From positions 1,031,926 through 1,095,925 of the forward strand of contig JANVCC010000167.1 of the NCBI GenBank assembly GCA_025345505.1: a DNA stretch of 64,000 bases, given 5' to 3'. The DNA is from Todiramphus chloris collaris. Taxonomy: Eukaryota > Chordata > Aves > Coraciiformes > Alcedinidae. Below are positions 25,756 to 36,164 of the stretch, in pieces (within the stretch, counting starts at the first letter, position 1; every line of letters starts with the position of its first letter). A program made the position numbers and the translations under genes. The notes below the pieces were generated by a model, which was not told the origin of the DNA, searched no databases, and saw only the letters and a program-made list of their open reading frames with translations.

Positions 25756-25900
25756 CTGCGCTGCCGCCGGAGAGCGCCGGGCTCCGGCCGAGGGGCCGCC
25801 CGGCCGGGAGGAGGGGGCGCCCGCGCGGGGCAGAGCGGCGGGGCCGGGGCGCATGCGCTGCGCCGGGGAGGGGAGGGAGGGAGGGAGGGAGGGAGGGAGG
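25756..25900 (-). other. KLHL8: Inferred KLHL8 5'UTR exon 1
   Basis: A strong donor, GGCGGCAGCGCAG followed by GTGAGCGG, reads on the minus strand with its exon ending at 25756. Spliced to the acceptor at 17271, it would supply the KLHL8 leader. An ATG at 25854 opens a frame that passes through the splice in phase. The upstream boundary is a guess. Confidence 0.55.
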
Positions 25901-25910
25901 GAGGGAAGGG
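25866..25910 (+). repeat. (GGGA)n simple repeat in the KLHL8 CpG island
   Basis: About ten GGGA units, possibly G-quadruplex-forming on the plus strand, close to the inferred KLHL8 exon 1. Confidence 0.85.
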
Positions 25911-25950
25911 GCGGCCTCTTGGGGCCGGTGCTCGGTAGCGGGTGTAGCCG

Positions 25951-28900
25951 TACCTGCAGCCTGGCTAACCCTTCAGTGCCAGCACATGGGAAGGGCTTAT
26001 TCCTCTTGCTATAGATTGTCTCTTCCAGTAGAGAGTTGGTTTCTGGGGAAAAACCAAAATATTTTCCAGGCCAACTAAAAAAAACAAAAGGGATTTGCAC
26101 AGGAGTAAAAGCACAGGAGTGCTGCCGGAGCATGTGCCAGGCAGCCATCCCCAGGCAGCTTCACAGTGGAAGCGTCTGTTGGCTTGTTATTCCCTCATAG
26201 CCATGTCTCCCTTTTCTGCTTCACCGCCCTGAACCAAAGCTTATCTTCTTTCCTCTTGGCACATGAAAAAGCTGCCCTCCTTTGGGGATAAATGCCCAGA
26301 AATATTCTGGTTCCCCCCAGAATCTGAACTAGTGCAGTTTCCAGGGTAATACACATCAATGACCCCGATTCTGGAGGAACTGTTCTCTGTGAGTTTAGAA
26401 AGGAGAGAGAAAGGGAAAGGCTGTACCAGCTCCTTCCTCCCCACCAGCTCTGGCCCGTATGGTCTATATATGTCTCACACGCTGCTGCCATACATCCATT
26501 TGAGTTCAGGAATACTGTTACACAATTCCTTCCCCCCCCCAGCTTTATTCCTGTTGATGATGCTTCTCCCTGCCTGTGGAGCAGTACGGGTGAGTCTTGG
26601 TCCCATTTTCCTTAAAGTTCAACTTGGGAACTGGAAAAGAGTTGTCTAGGAACGTTTTACAGGCTGTTAGAATTGAAGAAAGCCCCTATTAAAGAAATAC
26701 ATGCCCTGGGAAAGTAGGGAGGCTTCTTAAATAACTGCCTTGCACAAAAGCAGGCACAGCTTAGCACGCTGAAAATGCCTTTCTCCCCCTCCAGCCCCAC
26801 AGATAAACAGCTCAATGTGCTTTGTTTTTTTTTTCCCCACTTACATACTGCAGAGTTGAAGCTGGATTCTGATGCTGCATGCCAAGTCCACCTCTATGGA
26901 GGTGCTTCATAATTCTAGGATTTCCTTTTTTCCCTGAGTGCGGCACAATTACGCTGTGTCCTGGTTTTGAGCGAGAACAGACCCATAAATAAAAAAGCAG
27001 GAAGGTGGTTTATAAATCCATCCTTAGCTGGGATTGTGTGGCTGGTGGTTTACGGTTCCACACAGAAGGCACATAGACCGTGTTTAGAAGGAGATTTGGG
27101 AGTTTTTAAAGGCAAAAAAATGTCCAACTAAATAACACTGCTTTTTGGGCTAGCCTGTTTGAGAAAGAGCCATAACACTACCCCCGGGAAAATGCGGGTA
27201 GTTATTATCTAAACCAGAGCTATTTCATAGGTTTAGATTGTTATTCCCCACCCCTCCTTGCCATGTATTTTATAGAGGTCGGAGGTGTGAAAATTCAGCA
27301 GCAAACAGCTGAAACCATTACATGATGTGCTGAACTTCCCAGAGTGCTCTAGTTTTAATCAAACCCAAATGTTTTAGCTTGCAGAAATACAGCTCAGAAA
27401 ATTCCAACACAGCAACACTTTAGTTGCTATTTTTCTGATGCAGGGGGAAAAAAAAAACCCCCACAACCCAAGCAATCCTTCCCAAATCCATACATTTGTT
27501 TGAGAAGTACCAAAGCAGAGATATGTTGCTGGCCATAAGCACTGTCCAGAAGGCTGTGGCTGGACAAACTGACCCATACAGACAGACCTCTTGGTCAGAG
27601 GGTTGAGAAGGGGGCTTCCCAAGCAGGCCTTGGGAACAACAGGCACACAGACAATGGTCTGATGGGAACAAGTTGGTCAGAACTTTGTGTTTTGCCATTT
27701 TTCTCTTTGCCTGCTGTTGTAGCTGTGGTGGGTTGACCCTGGCACAGCACCAGGTGCCCACCAAGCCCTTCTATCACTCCCCCTGACCCCCTTCAGCACG
27801 GCACACAGGGAGAGAATGAGACGCAAAGCGCAGGGGTGTGGGTTATGACAGATAAGATGTTATTCTCTACTGCCCGTCCGCAGGCGATGTCGGGCTGAGT
27901 CCAGGAAGCAGGGCTCCAGGAACACGTAGCAGCCGCTTGGAGGACAAAGCAGAATGCCCCCCCATCCTCCTCCTACCCTCTCCCCTTATAGTTGAGCTGA
28001 CATCACATGGTATGGAATATCCCACTGGTCAGCTTAGGTCGGCTGTATCCTCTCCCCCATCCTGCCCCCCATCTTCTGGTGCCATGCGAGCGCTGGCAGT
28101 GATAACACGAGTGTGTTATCAACACCCTCCAGCTCCCAGTGCTGCAGCAGGAGGGTTGGCTGGGGAAAAGCAGCTCAGCCAGACCCACTACAGTAGCTCA
28201 TGCTTTTGTTCTTTATTGGCCTCGTAGTCTCTACATCATACATCCACGATGTCCAGCTTGGCAGCTGCTTTCCTTCCCCAGATTGGTTCTCTTCAAGATG
28301 AAAGCTTGACACTGAAGAAGTTGTCTGGAAACTTACCTGCCAGCTTCCTGAGACCAGTGCTGGGGATTGGAGCAAGGTCGTTGTTCTGTCCTGTAAAAAG
28401 GTAGGAGGACTCAGTGGGCAGACGACTGTTGTGAATGAGGAACTAACACCTTTGAGCTCTTATTTCTGGTCTGGGGATTTAGCAATACTGCTTGTGATGT
28501 CCTGTGGCTCTCATCCACAACCTGGGCTTCCAGTAAGACTTAAGTAATAGTTTGAGTAGGCCTTCAACCCACAGAGATGCCTTTGTTTAGTTTTGCTGCC
28601 ACTGGGGGTTTTGGCCCAGTGCTCCCCTCAGATACATCTAGCTACCTTGCAAGGAGTGATTTACCTGTGTGATGTACAATCTCTGATGACAGAAAGAGGT
28701 TAATTTTTCCTGAGCATGGAGAGATTTTGATGCTGAATTCCTGGCAGGCTGTTCTGGCAAATGCTTTTCCTCTGTTCTGTTGGTAAATATAGAATAACTT
28801 CAGTCATTTTGTTCTCTTAAAAGTGTTGGGTTTAAAACTAGACTGGCTTATCGGGTTAGCAGCTGTAGAATCAGGAAATGTCTTTTGTAAAATGAAGTTA

Positions 28901-29944
28901 ATGTTTATAAAATTGCACAGGTCAGGAATTACATTTGCCCAAATGGAAATCTGATTAATCTCTTAATGAATGTAATTAAGTTCATTCAGTCATCTCCTTA
29001 GCTCTGCAACATCAATTGAAGAACACAAAAGCCTAGCCTGGATATGAAAGGAACCTCAGGCTCCCAAGCTTTGGGCTGTATCTAAAGTTAGACAATGGAC
29101 ACCTTAGGGAACTGGAAGTTTGGTAGCAGGTTTAGCGAGCGTTTAAAATAATCTACAACAGAAGAAAAAAACCCAGATTGTTGCTAAGATACTTGATTAG
29201 TTTGCTGGCTTTAAAGTATCTGTAAGACTTCAATACTCTGTCTCCCTGCTGTAAAGGCTGACTTACTAAACCGAGAAATGCAACAGATTAAAACACAGAT
29301 GCTTAAAACTGGCCTTTATTGTCCTGTGTCTTTCTGCTGTCTGGTATTCCAGGATTAATGTTAACAAAGAAATAGTTTCCAACCGTACCCAGTCAGGCAA
29401 GGGAGAGAAACTTTCTATCAAGCAGGGATGCTTTGGAAACAGGAGTGCCCCCTGAAAAACTAAATTAAAAACATTGCTGCTCCTGGATAGCAACAATCCT
29501 CAAAAAAAACCCAAAACACAAAAACAAACCAAAACCCAAACAAACCAAAATAAAAACAAACCAAACCCATAAAAAGCTGATAGAGCCAATTAAAGAGCCA
29601 AAGCTTAAATAGGTGATTTTTCTCTTTCTGTTTTTGTTTGGCTTTTTTTTTTCCCAGAGGGACAATGATGTTCTTTTGGCCCAAAAGAGAAATCATGACC
29701 TGAGAGCTCAGGGGCCGGACATAAACTTGTGTGAAAAGGATCTTTGCCTGTTGTGTGACTGTGGCTTTGTGTGGCAAGCTCAGCTAAATTAGTACATGTC
29801 AGATATGCCTACAGGGTGAGGTCCCTCAGAAACACCTACCTCGAGGGGGCTTCAGATAAGAGATCGAATGCCAGATAGTTGTATCTTGGCAAGAAGGTGC
29901 CATGCACCGAGTATAGGTTTACATATTGTCACTTGGCATGGTCC
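25951..29944. other. Intergenic, KLHL8 5' side
   Basis: Apart from the solo LTR at 27724-28192 and an A/C-rich low-complexity stretch at about 29500-29575, I recognise nothing here. No exon, tRNA or other RNA gene is supported. Confidence 0.5.
27724..28192. mobile_element. Solo LTR of an endogenous retrovirus, ERVL-like (5-bp target duplication)
   Basis: A 469-bp block begins TGTGGTGGGT and ends ACCCACTACA, near-perfect inverted termini of the TG...CA type. It is flanked by an identical 5-bp direct repeat GTAGC at 27719-27723 and 28193-28197. No internal retroviral region lies next to it, so it is a solo LTR left by recombination. The 5-bp duplication points to the ERVL (class III) group, by inference. 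The intact target repeat suggests moderate age. Strand was not determined. Confidence 0.8.
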
Positions 29945-30643
29945 AGAGATCCTCGAGTTAGGTGTTGAAAGCAGCTCCACGGAGAGGGACCTTGGAATCC
30001 TGGTGGACAAGAAGTTCTCCATGGGACAGCAATGGGCCCTGGTGGCCAGGAAGGCCAATGGTCTCCTGGGGGGCATAGAGAAGAGTGTGGCCAACAGGTC
30101 AAGGGAGGTTCTCCTCCCCCTCTGCTCTGCCCTGGTGAGACCACAGCTGGAGTATTGTGTTCGGTTCTGGGTTCCCCAGTTGTAGAAGGACAGGGAAATA
30201 CTGGAGAGAGTCCAAGGGAGGCTACGAGGGTGATGAAGGGGCTGGAACATCTCTCTTGTGAGGAAAGGATGAGAGCCCTGGGGCTATTTAATCTGGAGAG
30301 GAGATCTTGGGAATGGTTACAAATATCTGCAGGGTGGGTGTCAAGTGGAAGGGGCCAGGCTCTTGTCAGTGGTGTCCTGTCATAGGATATGGGGCAATGG
30401 TCACAAACTGGAATACAGGAAGTTCCACTTCAACATGAGGAAAAAAATTGTTTGCTGTGAAGGTGGAAGAGCCTGGAAGAGGCTGCCCAAAGAGGTTGTG
30501 GAGTCTCCTTCTCTGGAGACTTTCCAACCCTCCCTGGATCTGTTCCTGTGTGGGCTGCCCTGGGTGACCCTACTCTGGCAGGGGGGGTGAACACCATGAT
30601 CTCCAGAGGTCCCTTCCAAGCCCTACCATCCTGTGAGTCTGTG
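29945..30643 (+). mobile_element. CR1 LINE 3' fragment with ORF2 C-terminus
   Basis: Plus-strand CR1 with coding remains SSTERDLGILVDKKFSMGQQ, KANGLLGGIEKSV and SALVRPQLEYC, then the untranslated 3' end with CTGCCCTGGGTGACCCT. It is about 700 bp, 5'-truncated, with broken frame. It is the same subfamily as the copies at 2447 and 38990. Confidence 0.92.
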
Positions 30644-33363
30644 TTACTGCCGAGCTGCACTAACACAGCCGTGCCACCACCGGGCTCCAAGGCAGCAGGT
30701 GATCATGGATTTACCTACACATGCAAACCATCTCTTAGTGCTCTTTTGGTGGTGTCAAGGGAGCTGAGCATTGCACAGCATAGCCACTGTCTGAAACCAC
30801 CTTTAGAATGTTGAGGATTTTGCTTTAGAATTTGGTTGTGTGCAGCCCATGTCAGGTGTTTAAGACCTTGAGAGGATCTCTGCTTAATGTAATTGAATAC
30901 AGACCATCCTAACAGTCACGGCTACTGAGGCTGCAGATGTAAAGTCTTTATGCATCAGGGCAAGACTGAAGCAATCCATGGCTTGAAAACTAACTAGGTG
31001 AAAAATCTGTGCAGCTGCTTTCTTATATATAGGCCTGAGGTATACATGGGCTTTGGTCATCCTGACAGAGGAGAATACACCTCTGTTTGGCTGCCATTCC
31101 TTCCTTTTTTATCTGTTCCTTGCTCCTGAGGTGGGAGAGCATGAAGTGAACTACAGCCACTGCTGCCCCTAAATTGGTTACTAATTAACCATAAGGATTA
31201 GGAACAAAATGAGTAAAAACTACCTTCATAAAATGTTGCATTTTTGAATGCTTCTCAGCCACTCCTTCCTGGTGTTGTACCCCTTAGGTGTAACAGATAG
31301 AAAAGGAGTATCCTTTACAAGTATCTGGCTTTTGCATCCCTTTGTTTAGGCCGAGCAGAAGACTTGGCAGTCTTGGGTGACACAGAGCAGCAGCAGTAGC
31401 ATCCGCCTAGTGCACCTGGTACCTAAAATCCCTGTGGGGTCCTCACGCTCCTGTGCTCGCTGAAAGTGGAAATGCTGCAAGAGCTGGGGAAGGAGCTCCA
31501 CAGACCTCTGGCCCACGTCCCCGCTGCTTTAGCTGCACTTGTCTGCGGGAATCTGGGCCGGCTCCAGCAGAGAGATTCAGAGCTTGGCACTTCCTGCTTT
31601 TTTTTTTTTTCTTGGAACTTTGTTCTGTTCTTAATTAACACGTTGGCATTTGGGCCAGACCCTAATTGCACGGCTCAGCAGTGCTGTCGCTTTCCTGGCA
31701 CGGGGTTCTAGTTTCAGTGTTGTGGCTGGGAGCGAAGAGGCAGGGAAGGCAGAGAAGCACCGAGTGCAAGAGACACCTCAGAGGGAGGCAGAACACCAGG
31801 CCAGAGTCACCAACCTGGGTCATGAGGAGGCCTAAGCCAGACTGTGAGGCACAGCTATTCAAACCTGTCATTCAGCTGTAGGTGACCAAATGAAGCTCAC
31901 TCACATGGGCTCCTGATGCATACCCATGATGACCACACTTTGAGATAGGCTTCAGTTGTCTGTTGTGGTCAGAAAGAGAAAAGAGAAGCTTGTGAGACTT
32001 GATGGTTCAATTCTGTCACTGGTGTTGAGGAGATAAAGGCTTAAATCCTTGCTTTTGCATCTATTTCTTTATGCCAAGCAAGAAGCTTGCAGTCTTGGGC
32101 AACATGGAGCAGAGCAAGTGGCTCTCAGTTGTGAAAAGCCCATCCTTTTCACAAAACCTCAAGATGTAGCTCAAATGAAAACAGAAGCAGCACAAAACCA
32201 AAGAAATTCTTTCAGAGTAGACACAACCTTAAATCACTATTGTCAGATTGGAGGGATACCTCTGAGGCAGGGAAAAAAAAAATTCACTGACCATGCATGC
32301 AAATTGTCCTCCTTTATACTTCTGGGCTCAAAGCATCAATCTCTGGAATGTTTTGGGGTTTGGAAAGTCTTAGTTTTAATTACAACCCATTTCTCATACT
32401 CTGTAATTGTTTGTTTTGTTTGTTTGTTTTTTCATTCCCTGAAATTAGCAACCTCCTTCTTTCTTTTCCTTTCTTGGCTACAGGAATCTTGCACTGCAAG
32501 GCAGAAGATCCCAAGCTGGGAACTTGGGCTTTGACACACTCTGAATGTCCTGCTAACATCACGTTAGCAAGAAGGAAACCATTTTTATGCTATTTAGCAA
32601 TCACTTGTGCTGCCAGCAGCAAGAACTTCAGCCTAAGAGCAGGAAGAACTGGATGACAAGGACTCTCCCTTTTCTGAAGAACATGTTTACAGAAGCAGAT
32701 GAGTGTGATGGATCTTACTGGAAACCACCCCTTTCCAGCTGTGCCAAACGTGGCAGCCTGGGGAGCCTCCCTCGGATGGCTTCGAGCCAGACAGGGGCTG
32801 GTGCAGGCGGGAGTTGCACAAGTAGATGCAAAGATCATCTGTGCCCTGGAGAGGTCTTTGACTCCTGTTTCATCAGGTGCTGCTCTCCTGTGCCCCAGGC
32901 CAAAGACCTCTGGGGGTTTCAGGTCCCTCCCTCCCAGCCAAGGTGGGTCTTGTCAGAGGGCACATGCCCAGGAGCCATGCAAAGGCTTAGCTGGAGCCTT
33001 CCTCGGGGCACCCTCTGCCCTCAGGCCTGATCCTGATGCAGCTTCTGCTGTGAGTGGGGACCAGCCTGGTCCCTGCAGCCCAGCCTGGTCCTTGCCAGAC
33101 TCTGGCTGCCCCTGTCACTGCTCTGGCACCTGCTCCGCCATCCGTGCTCGGGAGCAGGGGGACAGTGCCCCATCAGCACAATGCCCACCCCGTCCCCCGG
33201 CCTGTGGCACTTGGTGTGCCTCCTCCTGCCACAAATCCCCGCTCTGCTGTTCCCCTCCACCTGGCAAGGCCAGAGCAGGGCTGGGAAGGTAAAGCCCGAG
33301 ATCACCCAGGGATGTTGTTGCTACAGCATCTCCTCCAGTCAGGGAGGCAGCATTTCAGGGGAG
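30644..33363. other. Intergenic, nothing recognised
   Basis: No exon, repeat family or RNA gene is recognised. A GC-rich portion (about 32700-33300) gives long open frames without family resemblance. Confidence 0.45.
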
Positions 33364-33369
33364 CAGAAC

Positions 33370-33766
33370 TGTAGGGATTGGTAAGAGTAGGACAGAAATA
33401 GTTGTTGGCTACAAGTAGTTATGCTAAGGCCTGCAAGGCTGAAAAACAGCCAACACTGCCCTGACCTTGAGGAGATAAGTCTAAGGATGAGAAAAGCAGA
33501 AGCACCTGGCAAAACAGGAGGATAAGAGGAGAAAAACAGGGTGCTGAAGGAAGAAACCCAAGAGAATCACCAGCCAATTAAAAGTGTTTGAAGTGCACGT
33601 GGACAGACTCTGGGTTTGAGTGCGGGGTCAATTAGAAGTGACCTGGGTGCGTGATCAGTGTTGTTTCCTGTATAATTTTATATATAATATATTTGTTGCA
33701 CTTAATAAAGTGACTTCTGATTATAACCATATTGGCTGTGCTGTCAGTCTGTCCCTGCATGCTACA
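33370..33766 (+). mobile_element. Solo LTR of an endogenous retrovirus, ERVK-like (6-bp target duplication)
   Basis: A 397-bp block begins TGTAGGGATT and ends CATGCTACA. It is flanked by an identical 6-bp direct repeat CAGAAC at 33364-33369 and 33767-33772. A TATA-like stretch and an AATAAA at about 33704 fit a plus-strand LTR promoter and polyadenylation layout. No internal region is attached, so it is a solo LTR. The 6-bp duplication suggests the ERVK (class II) group, by inference. Confidence 0.78.
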
Positions 33767-33772
33767 CAGAAC

Positions 33773-34331
33773 ATAGAAACCCTCAGCCTGGTGCAGGTTG
33801 GAAGAGACAAAAGGAAGAGAGGCATGTGGAGTAACCTGTGTTATCCAGTGTCTGTAACTTTGTGCTGTGATGAATGGGTTCATTAGTCAAAATGACGACC
33901 CATTCATGAGTTTCCAGTTCAGGCCTGTTCTTGCATTGTACACATTGTACACTTCAACTTAAACTCACCCACTGCAGGTAAACAAGACTTTCCTGGTGCA
34001 GCATAACCTCGCTGCAATACACAAGTGTAACTTATGAATACTGAAACAGAGAGCAGAATCTTCATTAGATCTGATTATTTGCCTTCTAAGGAGAAAAAGA
34101 GTCCCACTTGATCTAAGTTCTCATGTCATAAAATCACATTCTGTAGCATGCTTGAAACCCAGTAATTTGTAAAGCAATACTGGACTGATTTCATGGGAAG
34201 ATGTCAGGAGCTGCAGATGAGCAGCGTGAGAAATGACACAGGGAGAGGGTATTGACACCTTGTGCCTTGAACCTCTAGGACCTGGTTATGACTTTTGCTG
34301 CCGAGAGACATTTCTGTGTGAAAAATCTGTA
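33773..34331. other. Downstream flank of the HSD17B gene
   Basis: About 560 bp between the solo LTR and the HSD17B polyadenylation signal. I see nothing coding. Confidence 0.45.
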
Positions 34332-34337
34332 TTTATT
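34332..34337 (-). terminator. Polyadenylation signal of the HSD17B gene
   Basis: AATAAA on the minus strand (TTTATT on plus) lies about 135 nt past the stop codon, a normal position for a short 3'UTR. Confidence 0.6.
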
Positions 34338-34470
34338 TGGAATAAGGCACATTGCTGGTGCTAACGCAGAACTGCTAATCAATGCAATTAGGTATTGCAT
34401 TACGAAAGCACATGAAATTCAGTGTGCTTTAGGGTTGTTTTAAATTTTCCAGTTTTTAGCAGTGCACTTT

Positions 34471-34558
34471 TCACTGGGTGCTTCTCTGCCCGATGACTGC
34501 ATCAAACTTCACATCGGTCATCTTTTTCAGAAAAGCCAAGGCACGCTCTGGGAGCAAC
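34471..34558 (-). CDS. HSD17B11: HSD17B11/13 last coding exon
   Basis: This exon encodes LLPERALAFLKKMTDVKFDA and VIGQRSTQ then stop. The acceptor is TCTCTTTCAG. The block aligns with human LPERFLAVLKRK...VKFDAVIG. Confidence 0.92.
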
Positions 34559-36164
34559 CTGAAAGAGATAATACTGTGCAATTAAATGTGGGCTAAGAAA
34601 CTTATTCTGGGTATTATGGGGAAAGGTGGCACTGCAGGTCACGGAAGAGCTGGTGTGTCAGGAGAATTGTGCACACACGTGGCTGGAGACTCCAACCAGG
34701 GGTTGTCTCCAAAGAATACAAAGCCCTCATCAAGCTGTGACTGGTGTCAGCTCCAATCCCACCCATCTCCTTTCATAACAAGTCCATGCCAAGAATGTAC
34801 TGGACACAATTTAGGTGGCAATACTGCTGCAGCATAGAGGAAGTCTTAATATTGACAACAGATGAGTTCATTTGCTTTTTCTTTGCTTTCAAAATGGTAT
34901 CTGGTTAATTTGGGGAATTCTTGGGGAAAGAAAAAAAACAAACAAAAAAATAAACCAAAAACCACCACCCATTCCAAATGTATTTACACCTCCTTATAAA
35001 AAGAAATTTGGGGTTAAACAAGCTGGCTTTCACAAACACGCAGCTCCCAGGTCTTTCATGTGACCCTGTAGACGTTAACTGAAAAGATAACTAGGGTGTT
35101 CTGCTGTTAATTCTAAGTTTGGAACCCGAGCCCTGATGAAAACCCCTTGGAAGAGCAGTGGCACTGGACAGTAAAGATATGGAAGATGACAAATCTTGAT
35201 TCACATGGAAGAGCTGAGTGATAGAGCCCTTTGAAAGCAACAGTCCCAGCCTCCAGACCTCAGACTTTGGTGCTGCCATGAAAAAACAACCACAAATCAG
35301 CAGCAGGTCCTCAGCTGCGTTTGGAACTGCTCTGGGCTGTGGGTTGGGAGAAACTGTTACTTGCAGGGAAGAAAAAACAGTCTCTTGTTTTCCTTCTCTT
35401 TCCCTATCAGAATGTAGAGCAGTGGCATTTTCCACTGAGAACAGTTTGCTGCAGGAAGTACATCACAGGGACTTGTGAGAGGACTCCAAAAAATCTGTGC
35501 ATGATGTTCTGCTGTTGTCACTTGAGAGACACAGCTGGTTACCTTGTGATGTGTGCTAAACTACAACTTGGTCTTGAATCAGATGCTACAAGTTCACGGA
35601 CTGTACACTCAGCAGCCGTTGGGTTTTTTTTCCCTTACCTTTCAAGAAGTAAAGCAACTCGTTGATTTGATGGAACAAAAACCATTTTCTGGTTGGTCAC
35701 TATTCCTTCCATCAGGGNNNNNNNNNNGGGGCTGCATTTCAGTGCCGCTCACCCCAGCCTGACAGTCTCCTGCCTGGCACCAAAGCCCGGGCTCGGGGGC
35801 TGCTCCGTTTCCTCCTTTTCCCCCCTCCCAGCGAACACGCACAGAGCCCTGGTGCTGGCAGCAGCCCCTGCAGACGGAGCGAGGCCGGGGCCTCCTCCCA
35901 GCCCCCAGCCCGGCCTCAGCTGCGGGAACCCCGCGGGGCCGGAGCCGCCGGTACCTTGTTGACGTCCCACAGCACCAGGCTGCTGTGGCGCTTGGCGAAC
36001 TCGAGGGCCGTGGCTCTGCCCACGCCGTGCCCGGCGCCCGTGATGAGAACCAGCTCTCCGCTGACGGACTTTCTCTTGGCGGGCACGAAGAGCTTGGCCA
36101 GCGCCTCCAGGTAGGAGTAGAGCAGCGTGGCCAAGAAGAGGAGCAGCTCCAGGAAGGGGTTCAT
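34471..36164 (-). CDS. HSD17B11: 17-beta-hydroxysteroid dehydrogenase 11/13-like, incomplete in assembly
   Basis: This is a classical short-chain dehydrogenase of the HSD17B11/13 branch, ER/lipid-droplet enzymes that oxidise steroid or retinol-type substrates with NAD+. Three minus-strand pieces are visible: exon 1 (35955-36164, residues 1-70), part of the penultimate exon (35639-35717, cut by the gap) and the last exon (34471-34558). Exon 1 gives an N-terminal hydrophobic anchor, then the cofactor motif TGAGHGVG at residues 42-49 and LVLWDVNK, whose Asp favours NAD. The exons with the SYK catalytic residues are absent from the 1.4 kb between, which holds a 10-N gap at 35718-35727, so the loss looks like an assembly fault. 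The N-terminus resembles human HSD17B13 and the C-terminus HSD17B11; I use HSD17B11 as the name for a single avian gene, with doubt. Confidence 0.85.
35639..35717 (-). CDS. HSD17B11: HSD17B11/13 penultimate exon, cut by assembly gap
   Basis: 79 nt encode LMEGIVTNQKMVFVPSNQ and VALLLE, ending in a split arginine at donor GTAAGGGA. Human HSD17B11 has LMHGILTEQKMIFIPS at this place. The 5' part of the exon runs into the Ns. Confidence 0.9.
35718..35727. other. Assembly gap (10 N)
   Basis: Ten Ns mark a gap of unknown true size inside the HSD17B gene. Several coding exons that must lie here are absent, so the real gap is probably kilobases long. Confidence 0.95.
35955..36164 (-). CDS. HSD17B11: HSD17B11/13 exon 1 (residues 1-70)
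   Basis: MNPFLELLLFLATLLYSYLE forms the membrane/lipid-droplet anchor. KRKSVSGE and the Rossmann motif TGAGHGVG follow, and the exon ends WDVNK at donor GTACCGGC. The length (70 codons) and end point match the human exon as recalled. Confidence 0.93.

Larger units (their letters stand above)
25380..25950 (-). promoter_or_regulatory. KLHL8: KLHL8 CpG-island promoter
   Basis: This is a dense GC- and CpG-rich block with CGG, GGGCGG and CCGCC motifs and a (GGGA)n tract at 25866-25910. It contains the inferred KLHL8 exon 1 donor at 25755. The position at the 5' end of KLHL8 and the sudden CpG enrichment support a promoter. The start site is not determined. Long open frames here result from low stop frequency in GC-rich DNA. 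Confidence 0.75.

Noticed and set aside
25392-26078. 228-codon plus-strand open frame in the KLHL8 CpG island
   Set aside because: It is GC-rich low-stop sequence, Gly/Arg repeats come from (GGGA)n, and there is no domain or splice support.
26951-27240. Sequence opening TGTCCTGGTTTTGAG, like the start of some avian LTRs
   Set aside because: No matching CA end or flanking duplication could be found, so an LTR call is not supported.
32699-33292. 197-codon plus-strand open frame
   Set aside because: The composition is that of GC-rich non-coding DNA (Pro, Ser, Cys, Ala). It has no recognisable family and overlaps other open frames equally long.
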